DNA from: Hymenobacter amundsenii
Lineage (GTDB): Bacteria; Bacteroidota; Bacteroidia; Cytophagales; Hymenobacteraceae
DNA: 64,000 bases
Direction of reading: 5' to 3'
Assembly (NCBI RefSeq): GCF_002204745.1
Contig: NZ_NIRR01000012.1
Location: forward strand, 1 to 64,000
In this document: positions 1 through 7,564 of the stretch, in pieces
Numbering within the stretch: the stretch's first letter is position 1
How the letters are laid out: each line of letters starts with the position of its first letter
Position numbers and translations under genes: made by a program
The notes under the pieces: model-generated
Told to the model about the DNA's origin: nothing
Seen by the model: the letters and a program-made list of their open reading frames with translations, nothing else
Database searches by the model: none

Positions 1-286
1 CGGCCGCACCCTGGCCCTGCGGTTCCGGCGCCTGCACCGCCGCCGCCGCGAGCAGCTGCTACGGCGGCGCCACGCCCTGCAACTGGCCGCGTTACGCCTG
101 CTCCACTGCCAGCAACTACGGTTGGCCCAGTTGCCGGCCCCGCCCGCGCCCGGAACCGTGCGCCTGCTCACGCCCAAAGGCCAAGTGCTGACCGGCCCGC
201 TCAAACCGGGCCAGGAGATACTGTTGCGCCTACCCGACGCGCTGGTGCCCGCCCGCGTGGGCGGCCAGCTGCCGTTGCTTCTGTAG
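1..286 (+). CDS. xseA: Exodeoxyribonuclease VII large subunit, C-terminal part
   Basis: Open reading frame entering from the left edge (frame begins at base 2) and ending at TAG 284-286, about 94 residues visible. An Arg/Leu/Gln-rich helix (coiled-coil region of XseA) is followed by the small terminal beta domain, with VRLLTPKGQVL and LKPGQEILLRL matching the family pattern in which a 'G.v......v..Gd.v.i.l.dG' block closes the protein. XseA with XseB degrades single-stranded DNA in both directions. The xseB gene follows 45 bases downstream, which strongly supports the call. The catalytic N-terminal part lies outside the window. Confidence 0.85.
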   Translation, partial: GRTLALRFRRLHRRRREQLLRRRHALQLAALRLLHCQQLRLAQLPAPPAPGTVRLLTPKGQVLTGPLKPGQEILLRLPDALVPARVGGQLPLLL

Positions 287-331
287 GCTAAAGCGCCGCT
301 TCGCTCCCTCCCTTTCTTCTGACTTACTGCC

Positions 332-568
332 ATGCCCCCCAAATCAACTGCCATTACGTACCGCCAGGCCATCGAGGAGCTCGAAACCATCCTGCGCGCC
401 CTTGAGGCCGACACCGTTGACGTGGATGACCTCACGACCCGCGTGCAGCGCTCAGCCGAGCTTATTCGCCTCTGCAAACTCAAGCTCCGGTCGGCCGAAC
501 AGGCCATCGATCAGGTGTTTGAAAATCTCGACGACGACGACGATTCGGAGGACGACCTGGACGAGTAA
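332..568 (+). CDS. xseB: Exodeoxyribonuclease VII small subunit
   Basis: 78 residues, the usual length of XseB. The TYRQAIEELETILRALE start and the following VDDLTTRVQRSAELI helix are the two-helix hairpin typical of the family (E. coli: 'sfeeal.eLe.iv..le.g...lee.l..fe.g..L'). The tail is a run of Asp/Glu. The protein binds XseA to form the active nuclease in the cytoplasm. Co-directional with xseA and 45 bases after it, so probably one transcript. Confidence 0.92.
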   Translation: MPPKSTAITYRQAIEELETILRALEADTVDVDDLTTRVQRSAELIRLCKLKLRSAEQAIDQVFENLDDDDDSEDDLDE

Positions 569-664
569 TAATTCCGGGCAGTTCTTCGGCCGGGGCTGGT
601 TTTGGGTATAGCATTTGGCTTATATTTGGCTAAATTCTCTGCTTTCCCTACCCTAACCACACCT

Positions 665-1027
665 ATGACCAACGACGACCTGCAACAAGCCAGCACCTGG
701 ACCCGCAACTACCGCAACCAGAACACCAGCGGCGTTAATGCCCACTGCCTGCCCGCCGAAACCCTGCAAAACCTACTTGGCCAGAGCGGCTGCGTGGGCG
801 TGCGGGCTTACTACGGGCTCGATGACGCCGGCCAGCCCCAACTGGTGCTGGTAGGCTACGACGCCCAGGACAACGACCTGTTGGCCGGCCCGCCAGTAGC
901 CGCCCGGAGCGCTATGATACAGGACGTAGAGCCGCAGGATGCCGCCTTGGAAACAACGCAACAGCTGGCCACCAATCTACCCATTTGCCCGCCTTGCTGC
1001 AGCGTAACCAACGCCCTCAATAGCTGA
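665..1027 (+). CDS. Small soluble protein, copy 1 of a repeated gene pair
   Basis: 120 residues from ATG 665; a longer frame opens at 602 but its extra residues have no counterpart in the paralogue at 1771. No signal peptide or membrane segment. I recognise no named family. It shares with the 1771-2178 protein, in order: W-T-x-N-Y-R near the start, an [IV]-N-A motif, GCVG[VL]R-x-Y-x-G in the middle, a QL[VL][LV]VG-x-D strand, and a C-terminal Cys motif (CPPCCSVTNALNS here). The tail with CP-x-x-C could bind metal or be the site of a covalent link; that is inference. The membrane-protein gene at 1046 starts 18 bases after its stop. Confidence 0.8.
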   Translation: MTNDDLQQASTWTRNYRNQNTSGVNAHCLPAETLQNLLGQSGCVGVRAYYGLDDAGQPQLVLVGYDAQDNDLLAGPPVAARSAMIQDVEPQDAALETTQQLATNLPICPPCCSVTNALNS

Positions 1028-1045
1028 TTCTTTAAGGCCCGCCCG

Positions 1046-1729
1046 ATGCAATCCTGGTTTATCATGCTTTGTAAGATGATGGACTGGCTGGCGTACGGCA
1101 GCATGGTGGTTCCGTTCCTTATTGCCCACCGCCGTCGTCATAACCTTACGGGCGGGCTCCAGACGCTACGCTTCGTACCGCTATTTTTGCTCGGCATGTA
1201 TGGCCTGATGCATATCGCCATCCGGCTCTGGCAGTATAGCCTGCCGGTGAACCATCTCAATACGGTGGGCGAAACGCTGCTTTATCTGAAAGTATACCAC
1301 GACGAATTCGTTACCCGCCGCGTTAAGCGGTACATCCGGATTACCGCAGCATTTTTTCTGGCATTTGCCGCCTTAGATTCATTTTGGCTGGAGGGTTTTC
1401 GCCAGATAAATGCTTACACCAGCCTGTTGGAGAGCATTGTCATACTAGGTCTGGGGTTGTTGTTTTTTGAGCGGGTGCTGATCCGCAAACGTCAGACGTC
1501 ATTTTTCGACATTCCCATGTTTGCGGCTACCATTGGCATCATGCTTTACCTATCCGGAACAATAGTGCTGTATCTGATATCGAATGATTTGATTGCCAAA
1601 AATGATGAGTACAGCAGCCGAATGTTATATTTAACCAGCTCCTGCCTGCTCCTGCTCATGAGTTTGCTGTTCTGCCGGGCCTTCCTGCTGGTACAGCCCG
1701 ACGATGAACACAAACCAACCACTTCCTGA
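1046..1729 (+). CDS. Multi-helix membrane protein, copy 1 of a repeated gene pair
   Basis: 227 residues with about seven hydrophobic segments (roughly residues 11-27, 42-62, 78-92, 99-118, 125-146, 154-181 and 193-217). Charged ends (HRRRH, RKRQ, a QPDDEHK tail) lie between or after them. No catalytic motif of a known enzyme or transporter is visible. It resembles the protein at 2194-2982 in length, helix layout and the 'LDSFWLEG' / 'VSALWVDG' block. The DNA is clearly richer in A and T than the flanking genes. Its position directly after the small soluble protein suggests the two work together, perhaps as a sensor at the inner membrane; this is inference. Confidence 0.75.
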   Translation: MQSWFIMLCKMMDWLAYGSMVVPFLIAHRRRHNLTGGLQTLRFVPLFLLGMYGLMHIAIRLWQYSLPVNHLNTVGETLLYLKVYHDEFVTRRVKRYIRITAAFFLAFAALDSFWLEGFRQINAYTSLLESIVILGLGLLFFERVLIRKRQTSFFDIPMFAATIGIMLYLSGTIVLYLISNDLIAKNDEYSSRMLYLTSSCLLLLMSLLFCRAFLLVQPDDEHKPTTS

Positions 1730-1770
1730 GAGCCGCTTCTCTTTCGCCTTCCTTTCCCTAACTTACCCTA

Positions 1771-2178
1771 ATGCAACTCAACGACCCCGTTCCCGGCTTC
1801 AACCCCAACGCCGGTGCCCCCATCCCGCTCCCGGAAGCTAGGCAGTGGACGGCCAACTACCGCGACGAGCCGCTGACCGACGCCGAAAAAGGCGGCCGCA
1901 AACGCATTAACGCTTACTATTTCGGCAACGAGCTGCTGGACCGGATTCAGAGCCAACCGGGCTGCGTGGGGCTGCGGTTTTACATGGGAATCAGCAAATC
2001 AAAAGATGCGGATAGTAAAGACGAATCGCAGCTGCTGGTGGTAGGCGTGGACAAGGACGGGCGCGACATCGTGGCCCGCCTAGATATTGATGGCGCTTCG
2101 CTCTACGAGGATGGCATCGTGGGCGACGAATCTGCGAAATGCCCAGCCATGTGCGACGTATCAAGTCCGTTGTCTTAG
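1771..2178 (+). CDS. Small soluble protein, copy 2 of a repeated gene pair
   Basis: 135 residues, no signal peptide. Paralogue of the 665-1027 protein: WTANYR, RINAYYF, GCVGLRFYMG, QLLVVGVDKDGRDI and a Cys-containing end (CPAMCDVSSPLS). It carries a longer, Pro-rich N terminus and a charged insert (SKSKDADSKDES) after the GCVG block. Both copies keep CP-x-x/x-C close to the C terminus, so those cysteines are probably functional. The second membrane protein begins 15 bases after its stop, the same arrangement as copy 1. Function unknown to me. Confidence 0.8.
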   Translation: MQLNDPVPGFNPNAGAPIPLPEARQWTANYRDEPLTDAEKGGRKRINAYYFGNELLDRIQSQPGCVGLRFYMGISKSKDADSKDESQLLVVGVDKDGRDIVARLDIDGASLYEDGIVGDESAKCPAMCDVSSPLS

Positions 2179-2193
2179 TTGTCGTAGCGTAGT

Positions 2194-2982
2194 ATGGCTG
2201 ACTGGCAAAGTACTATGCATCTACTTCTCAGAGTAGGTGAAAGTGCCAGCCTTCTGTTATTAGCAATCATGTGGGGCCGAAGGACGAACCTGGGTTCGAT
2301 CTTTCGGCCCTTATTTAGTTATCTGATAAGCGATGCTGCAATTTATATTATCGGTGCTTTTGCCAGAAAAGTACTACATAATAATATTTTTTGTTTTCAT
2401 CTATCTACTCTTTGTGACGTTACGTGGCTGACGCTGGTATTTGTTCATTTAGCGTCTGACAAAACGAAAATCTGGTTGAAATTAGGCTGGCTGCTATTCC
2501 TCTTTAGTACAGTTGTCAGTGCACTATGGGTTGATGGGCTAACCGTCAACATGAATGTGCTTAGCCGAACGATGGGCAATAGTTTTCTGGTTTTTATGGC
2601 TTTCCGTCAGTTAGCTCAGATGGTCCACCGGGAATACTTACTCCCTCCAACCCAAAGCCCGGCCTTTATTTTCTGCGTCACCGTAACCATTTATTATTCT
2701 TCCTCGCTATTAGTATTTATTGGGCAGGATTTACCTCGTTATGGCTGGCTTAGCACTTCGGGAATTAATTTTAGTGAGAATTATATTACGAACATGGTTA
2801 TCGGGTTCTATCCCTTTTTGCGGGCTATTCAATTCGGGCTGCTGCTCCATCTCATCACGCTGTTCCCGCTGGGCGTAGCGCCGCGCCGGGCGTTGCCGCG
2901 GTGGCTGCGGTTTCAACTGGGGTGGCGGCCGCCGAGCAAAACATGGCGCTACCGGGTGCTGCCGCCGCACTTGGTCGGTTAA
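2194..2982 (+). CDS. Multi-helix membrane protein, copy 2 of a repeated gene pair
   Basis: 262 residues, about seven hydrophobic segments, then a basic, Pro/Trp-rich tail (from about residue 226). Most of the gene is AT-rich, but the last 120 bases return to the high GC of the locus. Similar in layout to the protein at 1046-1729. No known enzymatic or transport motif seen. A one-helix histidine kinase gene starts 58 bases downstream, so this protein may be the membrane input for that kinase, which has no sensor domain of its own. That link is inferred from gene order only. Confidence 0.75.
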   Translation: MADWQSTMHLLLRVGESASLLLLAIMWGRRTNLGSIFRPLFSYLISDAAIYIIGAFARKVLHNNIFCFHLSTLCDVTWLTLVFVHLASDKTKIWLKLGWLLFLFSTVVSALWVDGLTVNMNVLSRTMGNSFLVFMAFRQLAQMVHREYLLPPTQSPAFIFCVTVTIYYSSSLLVFIGQDLPRYGWLSTSGINFSENYITNMVIGFYPFLRAIQFGLLLHLITLFPLGVAPRRALPRWLRFQLGWRPPSKTWRYRVLPPHLVG

Positions 2983-3040
2983 ATCCTTATTATCTTGACC
3001 CACTGAATTCGATTGGCCTAGTGCCGGCCCGTTATTTTTT

Positions 3041-3853
3041 ATGCCCGACGCGCTACTTCCGCTTGTCCTCGTTACGCCCATCCTGCTCCTGTTGGCCCTG
3101 GGCATTGTGGGGTTCGTGGTCCGCTACCAGCGCCGCCTGATTCAGCAGCAGCAGCAAATGCAGGAGTTGCACGTGCAGAGTCAGCAGCAGGCCCTGGAGG
3201 CCGCCCTGCTGGCCCAGGAGGAGGAGCGCCGCCGCATTGCCGGCGACCTGCACGACGGCGTGGGCACCACCCTGGCCATTGTCAAGCTCCACCTCAACAC
3301 TCTCAACCAGCCCGAGCTCACCCAGGAAGCCAGCCTGCTACTCGACCAGGCCATTAACGAGGTCCGGCGCATTTCGCGCAACCTGCTGCCGGCCGCCCTC
3401 CAAAAATTCGGGCTGCCCTTTGCCCTCGAAGCCCTGGCCCGCACCATTCCCGCCGACAGCCCCACCCAGGTCAGCATCGAGCAGCTCGGCACGCCCCGCC
3501 GCCTCGACCCCCAGTACGAACTGACCGTGTACCGGGTGGTGCAGGAGTTAATGGGCAACGGCCTGCGCCACGCCCACGCCAGCCAGATTATGCTCACCGT
3601 TTCCTTCAACCATGAAGACCTGGCCCTGCGCTACGTCGACAACGGCATCGGCTTCGACCCCACCCTGCCCGACCAGCCTCCGCTGCCGGGCGCCCGCACC
3701 GGCCTGGGCCTGACCAACCTGCGCAGCCGGGTGGGGGTGTTGCGCGGTACGTTCCAGCACGAGTCGGCCCCGGGCCAGGGCACCAAGGTGTGGATTTCGC
3801 TGCCGCTGCCCTATCTTGTTCCTATCCAGCCTTTCGTTTCCCCCTTGGCATGA
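3041..3853 (+). CDS. Sensor histidine kinase, NarL/LiaS (HisKA_3) type
   Basis: 270 residues. One membrane helix (about 7-28), a Gln-rich coiled coil (about 30-60), then the HisKA_3 dimerisation block with the phospho-accepting His71 in RRRIAGDLHDGVGTTL. The HATPase domain follows with an N-box (QELMGNGLRHAHAS), DNGIGFD and GLGLTNL. There is no periplasmic sensor domain, so the signal must come from another protein. Its stop codon overlaps the start of the response regulator (ATGA, 3850-3853), showing translational coupling. A likely partner for input is the membrane protein encoded just upstream. Confidence 0.93.
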   Translation: MPDALLPLVLVTPILLLLALGIVGFVVRYQRRLIQQQQQMQELHVQSQQQALEAALLAQEEERRRIAGDLHDGVGTTLAIVKLHLNTLNQPELTQEASLLLDQAINEVRRISRNLLPAALQKFGLPFALEALARTIPADSPTQVSIEQLGTPRRLDPQYELTVYRVVQELMGNGLRHAHASQIMLTVSFNHEDLALRYVDNGIGFDPTLPDQPPLPGARTGLGLTNLRSRVGVLRGTFQHESAPGQGTKVWISLPLPYLVPIQPFVSPLA

Positions 3854-4278
3854 CCATACCTTCCATTCGCTTGGCCGTTGTTGATGACCATATCCTGTTT
3901 CGCAAGGGCTTGCGGGCCCTGATTAGTGGATTTCCCGGCATGGAAGTGCTGTTTGAGGCCGGCGACGGCCAGGAACTGCTCGAACACCTCGATAAAGGCA
4001 TTATCCCCGACGTGATTCTGATGGACCTGCAGATGCCCGTGCTCGATGGGTTGCAAACCGTGCGCCTGCTCCGCACCCAGTACCCGCAGGTGCGCTCCAT
4101 CATCATTTCTATGCACGATGAGCCCGAGCTGATTGATTCGTTGCGGGCCGAGGGCGCCCACGGCTACCTGCTCAAAAATGCCAGCCCCGAAGAAGTCCTC
4201 GGCGCTATCCGCCACGTCATCACCACTGGCCCCGCCGGCAACGTGGCCCCACCGCCGGTAACCTCCGGCTGGCTGTAA
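3850..4278 (+). CDS. Receiver-only response regulator
   Basis: 142 residues from ATG 3850, chosen because it overlaps the kinase stop. Complete receiver domain: acidic pair Asp12-Asp13, phospho-acceptor Asp59 in DVILMDLQMP, Ser87 and Lys109 at the switch positions. NarL-type partners of HisKA_3 kinases normally carry a LuxR DNA-binding domain and run to about 210 residues. Here the frame ends in a Pro/Gly-rich tail, and I find no helix-turn-helix in any frame directly downstream. It therefore probably acts by protein contact or needs another output protein. Confidence 0.92.
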   Translation: MTIPSIRLAVVDDHILFRKGLRALISGFPGMEVLFEAGDGQELLEHLDKGIIPDVILMDLQMPVLDGLQTVRLLRTQYPQVRSIIISMHDEPELIDSLRAEGAHGYLLKNASPEEVLGAIRHVITTGPAGNVAPPPVTSGWL

Positions 4279-4347
4279 CGAAGGCAGCCTTAGATAAGGT
4301 AGCCGGATGGTTTGTGCCTCGGCTTACCGTTTTAGCTTTATCAGCTT

Positions 4348-5751
4348 ATGCGTTTTCTATACCTGTTTTGCGGTCTGACGTGGCTGCTAACCACGCCGGG
4401 CCACGGCCAGACCGTGACGTTCGGGTTGCCGCCCCTCACTGCGCCGCTGCCCAGCACGGCCTTTCACTTCGACCGGCTGGTAGATGCCCGTCCCGACCGT
4501 ACCCGCCTGGGTAGCGTGCATCGGGGCGTGGGCAACAAGCTGGTATCGGCCGATTTCGGCCAGCCTTTGGAAGCGGAGCTGACGCCCTGGCTGCAACAGG
4601 CCTTGCCGGCAACAGCGGCCACCCGCCCGGTGGTGGTGCGCGTGCATACGCTGAGCGTGGGCGAAATCATCACGCCCACCTCGGAAACTGCCGCCGCCGA
4701 GCTGGTGATTGATTTTCTGGAGCCCGTTGGGGCCGATGCGTACCGGCTGGTGCTGAGCACGGGCGAGCTGGTAGAAAGCAACGGCATCGACGTTACCAAG
4801 CACCACCCGAAAAACCTACGCATCGCCCTCGAACAGAGCCTGCGGAAGCTGGCGGCCCAGCCGGCCGCTTCCGACGCGGCCCCTACGCTTAGCTGGACGC
4901 AGGTACTGGCCGGAGTTGATGGCGTGGCCCCCGAGCGTTATCCGGTGCAGCAGCAGCCGCTACGCCCGGGCGTGTACAAGTCGTTTGAGGAGTTTCGGGC
5001 CAACGCACCCACGTTGCAGGAAGGGCCGCTGGAAATCGTGAAAACGCCCCGCAAAGGCCGCGAGTGGGCCGGCACCAACAATGTGGAAGCCTACTACCTG
5101 TACCTCGACCCCAACCATCAGCGCCGACCGGTGCGCGATGCCTGGGGGCTGAGTGATGGCCAGACGGCTTACATCCGCTACCGTAACCGCTACTTCCCCC
5201 TGACGCCCGCTGGCCCCGACTACACGTTCACGGGCTTCCGAATTCCCGACCCCAACGAGCAGTTGGCCGGGGTAGCCCTGGGCGCGATGTTTGGGCTGGC
5301 CGGCGCGCTAGTGGCCGCCGCCACCTTGCCCAGCGGCACCCAGCCCCAGCGCTACGACCTGCACCTCACCTCCGGCCGGGTAGTAGCTACCGAGCGTCCC
5401 AACACCACTCCCGATGGCTTCGTGCGGGCCGATACCGCCGCCATTTACCTTTACCGTCGCCCCGACGCCCAATCCGGGCAGCCGGTGCGAGTGCAGCTAA
5501 ACGGCCGGGAAGTGGGCCAGCTGACCGCCGGCAGCTACCTGGCGCTAAGCTGGACCGACCGGCAGCAGCAACTGCGCATCTGTGTTGGTTCGGAGCAGGA
5601 AACCTGCCGGGCTTTCGTACCCGATTTTACCACGGCTACTTACCTGGAATGCAGCCTGCCCAGTGCCATCAGTCCAGTCCCGAGCCTGACTCCGGTGGCA
5701 GAAAAGGAAGGCGTTTTCTACGTAAAGAAGTACCGTTCGCGCCTGCGGTAG
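4348..5751 (+). CDS. Exported protein of unknown function
   Basis: 467 residues with a signal peptide (MRFLYLFCGLTWLLTTPGHG, cleavage near residue 21). No lipobox. The mature part is mostly beta-like, with one Gly/Ala-rich hydrophobic stretch near residues 308-330 (VALGAMFGLAGALVAAATL) that might be a membrane segment or buried strand. No family recognised. Starts 69 bases after the response regulator, same strand, but with no clear operon evidence. Confidence 0.75.
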   Translation: MRFLYLFCGLTWLLTTPGHGQTVTFGLPPLTAPLPSTAFHFDRLVDARPDRTRLGSVHRGVGNKLVSADFGQPLEAELTPWLQQALPATAATRPVVVRVHTLSVGEIITPTSETAAAELVIDFLEPVGADAYRLVLSTGELVESNGIDVTKHHPKNLRIALEQSLRKLAAQPAASDAAPTLSWTQVLAGVDGVAPERYPVQQQPLRPGVYKSFEEFRANAPTLQEGPLEIVKTPRKGREWAGTNNVEAYYLYLDPNHQRRPVRDAWGLSDGQTAYIRYRNRYFPLTPAGPDYTFTGFRIPDPNEQLAGVALGAMFGLAGALVAAATLPSGTQPQRYDLHLTSGRVVATERPNTTPDGFVRADTAAIYLYRRPDAQSGQPVRVQLNGREVGQLTAGSYLALSWTDRQQQLRICVGSEQETCRAFVPDFTTATYLECSLPSAISPVPSLTPVAEKEGVFYVKKYRSRLR

Positions 5752-5762
5752 GCCCCCTCCTG

Positions 5763-6116
5763 CTATTCCAGCTCGGTGGTGGGGTCCCAGAACCGGGTTT
5801 TAAAGTCCTGCACTTCATCTTCCACCACCACCACGCCCTCGGCTTCCAGCGCCTGCTGCATGGCCGTGGGCGTGGCGAAGTGCTGCCGGCCCGTGAGCTG
5901 CCCGTTGCGGTTGATGACGCGGTGGGCGGGCACGTACGCGGTGGCCGTGTGGGCGGCCATCATGGCCCAGCCCACCATGCGGGCACCGCGCCGCGAGCCC
6001 AGGTAATGGGCAATCGCCCCGTACGTCGTGACCCGGCCCGGCGGCACCAACCGCACGACTTCGTGCACTTCCTGGAAGAAATTTCGGTGGGCTTCGGTGG
6101 GGTTACGCGGTATCAT
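5763..6116 (-). CDS. Alkyltransferase-like protein (MGMT-type DNA-binding domain)
   Basis: 117 residues, only the DNA-binding domain of O6-alkylguanine-DNA alkyltransferase. The recognition helix region VPPGRVTTYGAIAHYLGSRR and the VPAHRVINRNGQL loop are clear. In true methyltransferases the loop reads PCHRV with the reactive cysteine; here residue 64 is Ala (PAHRV). This is the hallmark of ATL proteins (Atl1, YbaZ), which bind alkylated guanine without repairing it and hand it to nucleotide excision repair. Convergent with the exported protein at 4348; 11 bases separate the stops. Confidence 0.9.
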   Translation of the reverse strand: MIPRNPTEAHRNFFQEVHEVVRLVPPGRVTTYGAIAHYLGSRRGARMVGWAMMAAHTATAYVPAHRVINRNGQLTGRQHFATPTAMQQALEAEGVVVVEDEVQDFKTRFWDPTTELE

Positions 6117-6327
6117 ATGGCAGGAAAGCGAGGTGGTGGAGTGGGTAATAGTAAAGGAACGTTATTCAAAGGATTCCATCCGGCGCAACCTGGGCCTTTT
6201 TTTAGTGTCTTACCCCCAATATCCCTTCCGGGGCGCGGCAACTATAAACCCGCAGCCAAGGTGGCGCGTTGTGTAGTTGCGACGGGCCGCCCCAGGCAAA
6301 GCCGCCCCGGTAACGCAACCGCTTTCC

Positions 6328-7464
6328 ATGCAGACTCAGGAATACATTGAACCCGAAGTGGCCACTTCCCGCTCGGGTGGGGCAGGCCGTCGCATTTTGT
6401 GGCTGGTACTGGCTTTGGCCGTTATCGGCGGCTTGGTCTTCGCCAAAATGAAGTACTTCCCCTCTCCCGAAGCCAAAGGTGGCAAGGGCGGCGGCAAAAG
6501 CAAGGCTGGGGGTCCGCCCAAAGCCGGGCCAGCCTTACCGGTGGAAGTGTACGTGGTGGAGGCCACCAACCTTTCCGATGCTGTGGCCGCCACTGGCTCG
6601 ATACTGGCCGAGGAGTCGGTGATTATTAAAAGCGAAGTAGCGGGCAAAATCACGAGCCTGAACCTGCGCGAGGGCCAGCCGGTGCGCAAGGGGCAGGTGC
6701 TGGTTAGCATCAACGCCGCCGACATCCAGGCCGCCCTGCGCAAGCAGGAATACAACATCCGCCTCTTCCGCGACGCGGAAAAGCGCCAGCGCACGTTGCT
6801 GGACAAGGAGTACATCAGCGCTCAGGAGTATGAGCAGGCCAACAACCAGCTGCTCACGGCCCAGGCCGACTTGGGCGCGCTACGGGCCACATTAGCCAAG
6901 TCTACCATCCGGGCCCCGTTCGATGGCGTGCTGGGCCTGAATACGGCCACCGTGGGCACCTACGTAAGTCCGGGTACCGAGATTACCACCCTCTCCAAGG
7001 TGCGGCCGGTGAAGATTGAGTTTACCGTGCCTGGCCGTTTCGCGCGCCTCGTAAACGTGCAGGACCCCATCACGATTACCGACGAATCGTCCAACAACAA
7101 GTACAAGGCGAAGGTCTATGCCCTCGACCCGCAGATTGACCCGGTGAGCCGCACCCAAACCGTGCGGGCCCGCTACCCCAACACCAACAATGAGCTGCGC
7201 CCAGGCGCTTTCGTGAAAGTGAACCTCGAACTCGGCCAGACGGAAGGGGCGCTGCAAGTGCCTACCGAAGCTGTGGTACCCGAAGCGGCCGGTTACAGCG
7301 TGTACCTCATCAAAAATGGTAAAATGGAGCCCCGCAAAATCAAAATCGGAATCCGCTCCAATAAGCTGATCCAGGTAACCGACGGCCTGGCCGTAGGCGA
7401 CTCCGTGATTCGCACCGGCATTTTGCAGGTAAAACCGGGCGATGCCGTGCGCGTGACCAAATAA
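6328..7464 (+). CDS. RND efflux periplasmic adaptor subunit (HlyD/AcrA family)
   Basis: 378 residues from ATG 6328; an in-frame TTG at 6277 would add residues without family support. One N-terminal membrane anchor (about 21-38), a Gly/Lys-rich linker, then the lipoyl-like domain (KITSLNLREGQPVRKGQVLV), a coiled-coil hairpin (about 140-195), the second lipoyl half (STIRAPFDGVLGLN) and beta-barrel and membrane-proximal domains. It bridges the pump at 7565 and the channel at 10804. Substrate cannot be told from sequence. Confidence 0.93.
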   Translation: MQTQEYIEPEVATSRSGGAGRRILWLVLALAVIGGLVFAKMKYFPSPEAKGGKGGGKSKAGGPPKAGPALPVEVYVVEATNLSDAVAATGSILAEESVIIKSEVAGKITSLNLREGQPVRKGQVLVSINAADIQAALRKQEYNIRLFRDAEKRQRTLLDKEYISAQEYEQANNQLLTAQADLGALRATLAKSTIRAPFDGVLGLNTATVGTYVSPGTEITTLSKVRPVKIEFTVPGRFARLVNVQDPITITDESSNNKYKAKVYALDPQIDPVSRTQTVRARYPNTNNELRPGAFVKVNLELGQTEGALQVPTEAVVPEAAGYSVYLIKNGKMEPRKIKIGIRSNKLIQVTDGLAVGDSVIRTGILQVKPGDAVRVTK

Positions 7465-7559
7465 TTTTCACGCAGTGTCTCGCGTGATAACGCAGTGTTC
7501 CGCAGCAAACGACCACCCCGAAACACTGCGTTATCCACCGCGAGACACTGCGTGAAATT
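7463..7559. repeat. Long imperfect palindrome between adaptor and pump genes
   Basis: Two arms of about 40 bases (7463-7502 and 7518-7559) are near-perfect inverted copies: both carry CACGCAGTGTCTCGCG and, 2-6 bases on, GATAACGCAGTGTT in mirrored order, around a loop of about 15 bases. It fills nearly the whole gap between two genes that must be expressed together. No T run follows, so it is not a standard terminator. It may be a REP-like mobile palindrome or a structure that tunes pump expression. Confidence 0.85.
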
Positions 7560-7564
7560 CAGCC

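Noticed and set aside
602-664. N-terminal extension of the first small soluble protein
   Set aside because: The extra residues have no counterpart in the paralogue, and the ATG at 665 fits the shared start of the domain better.
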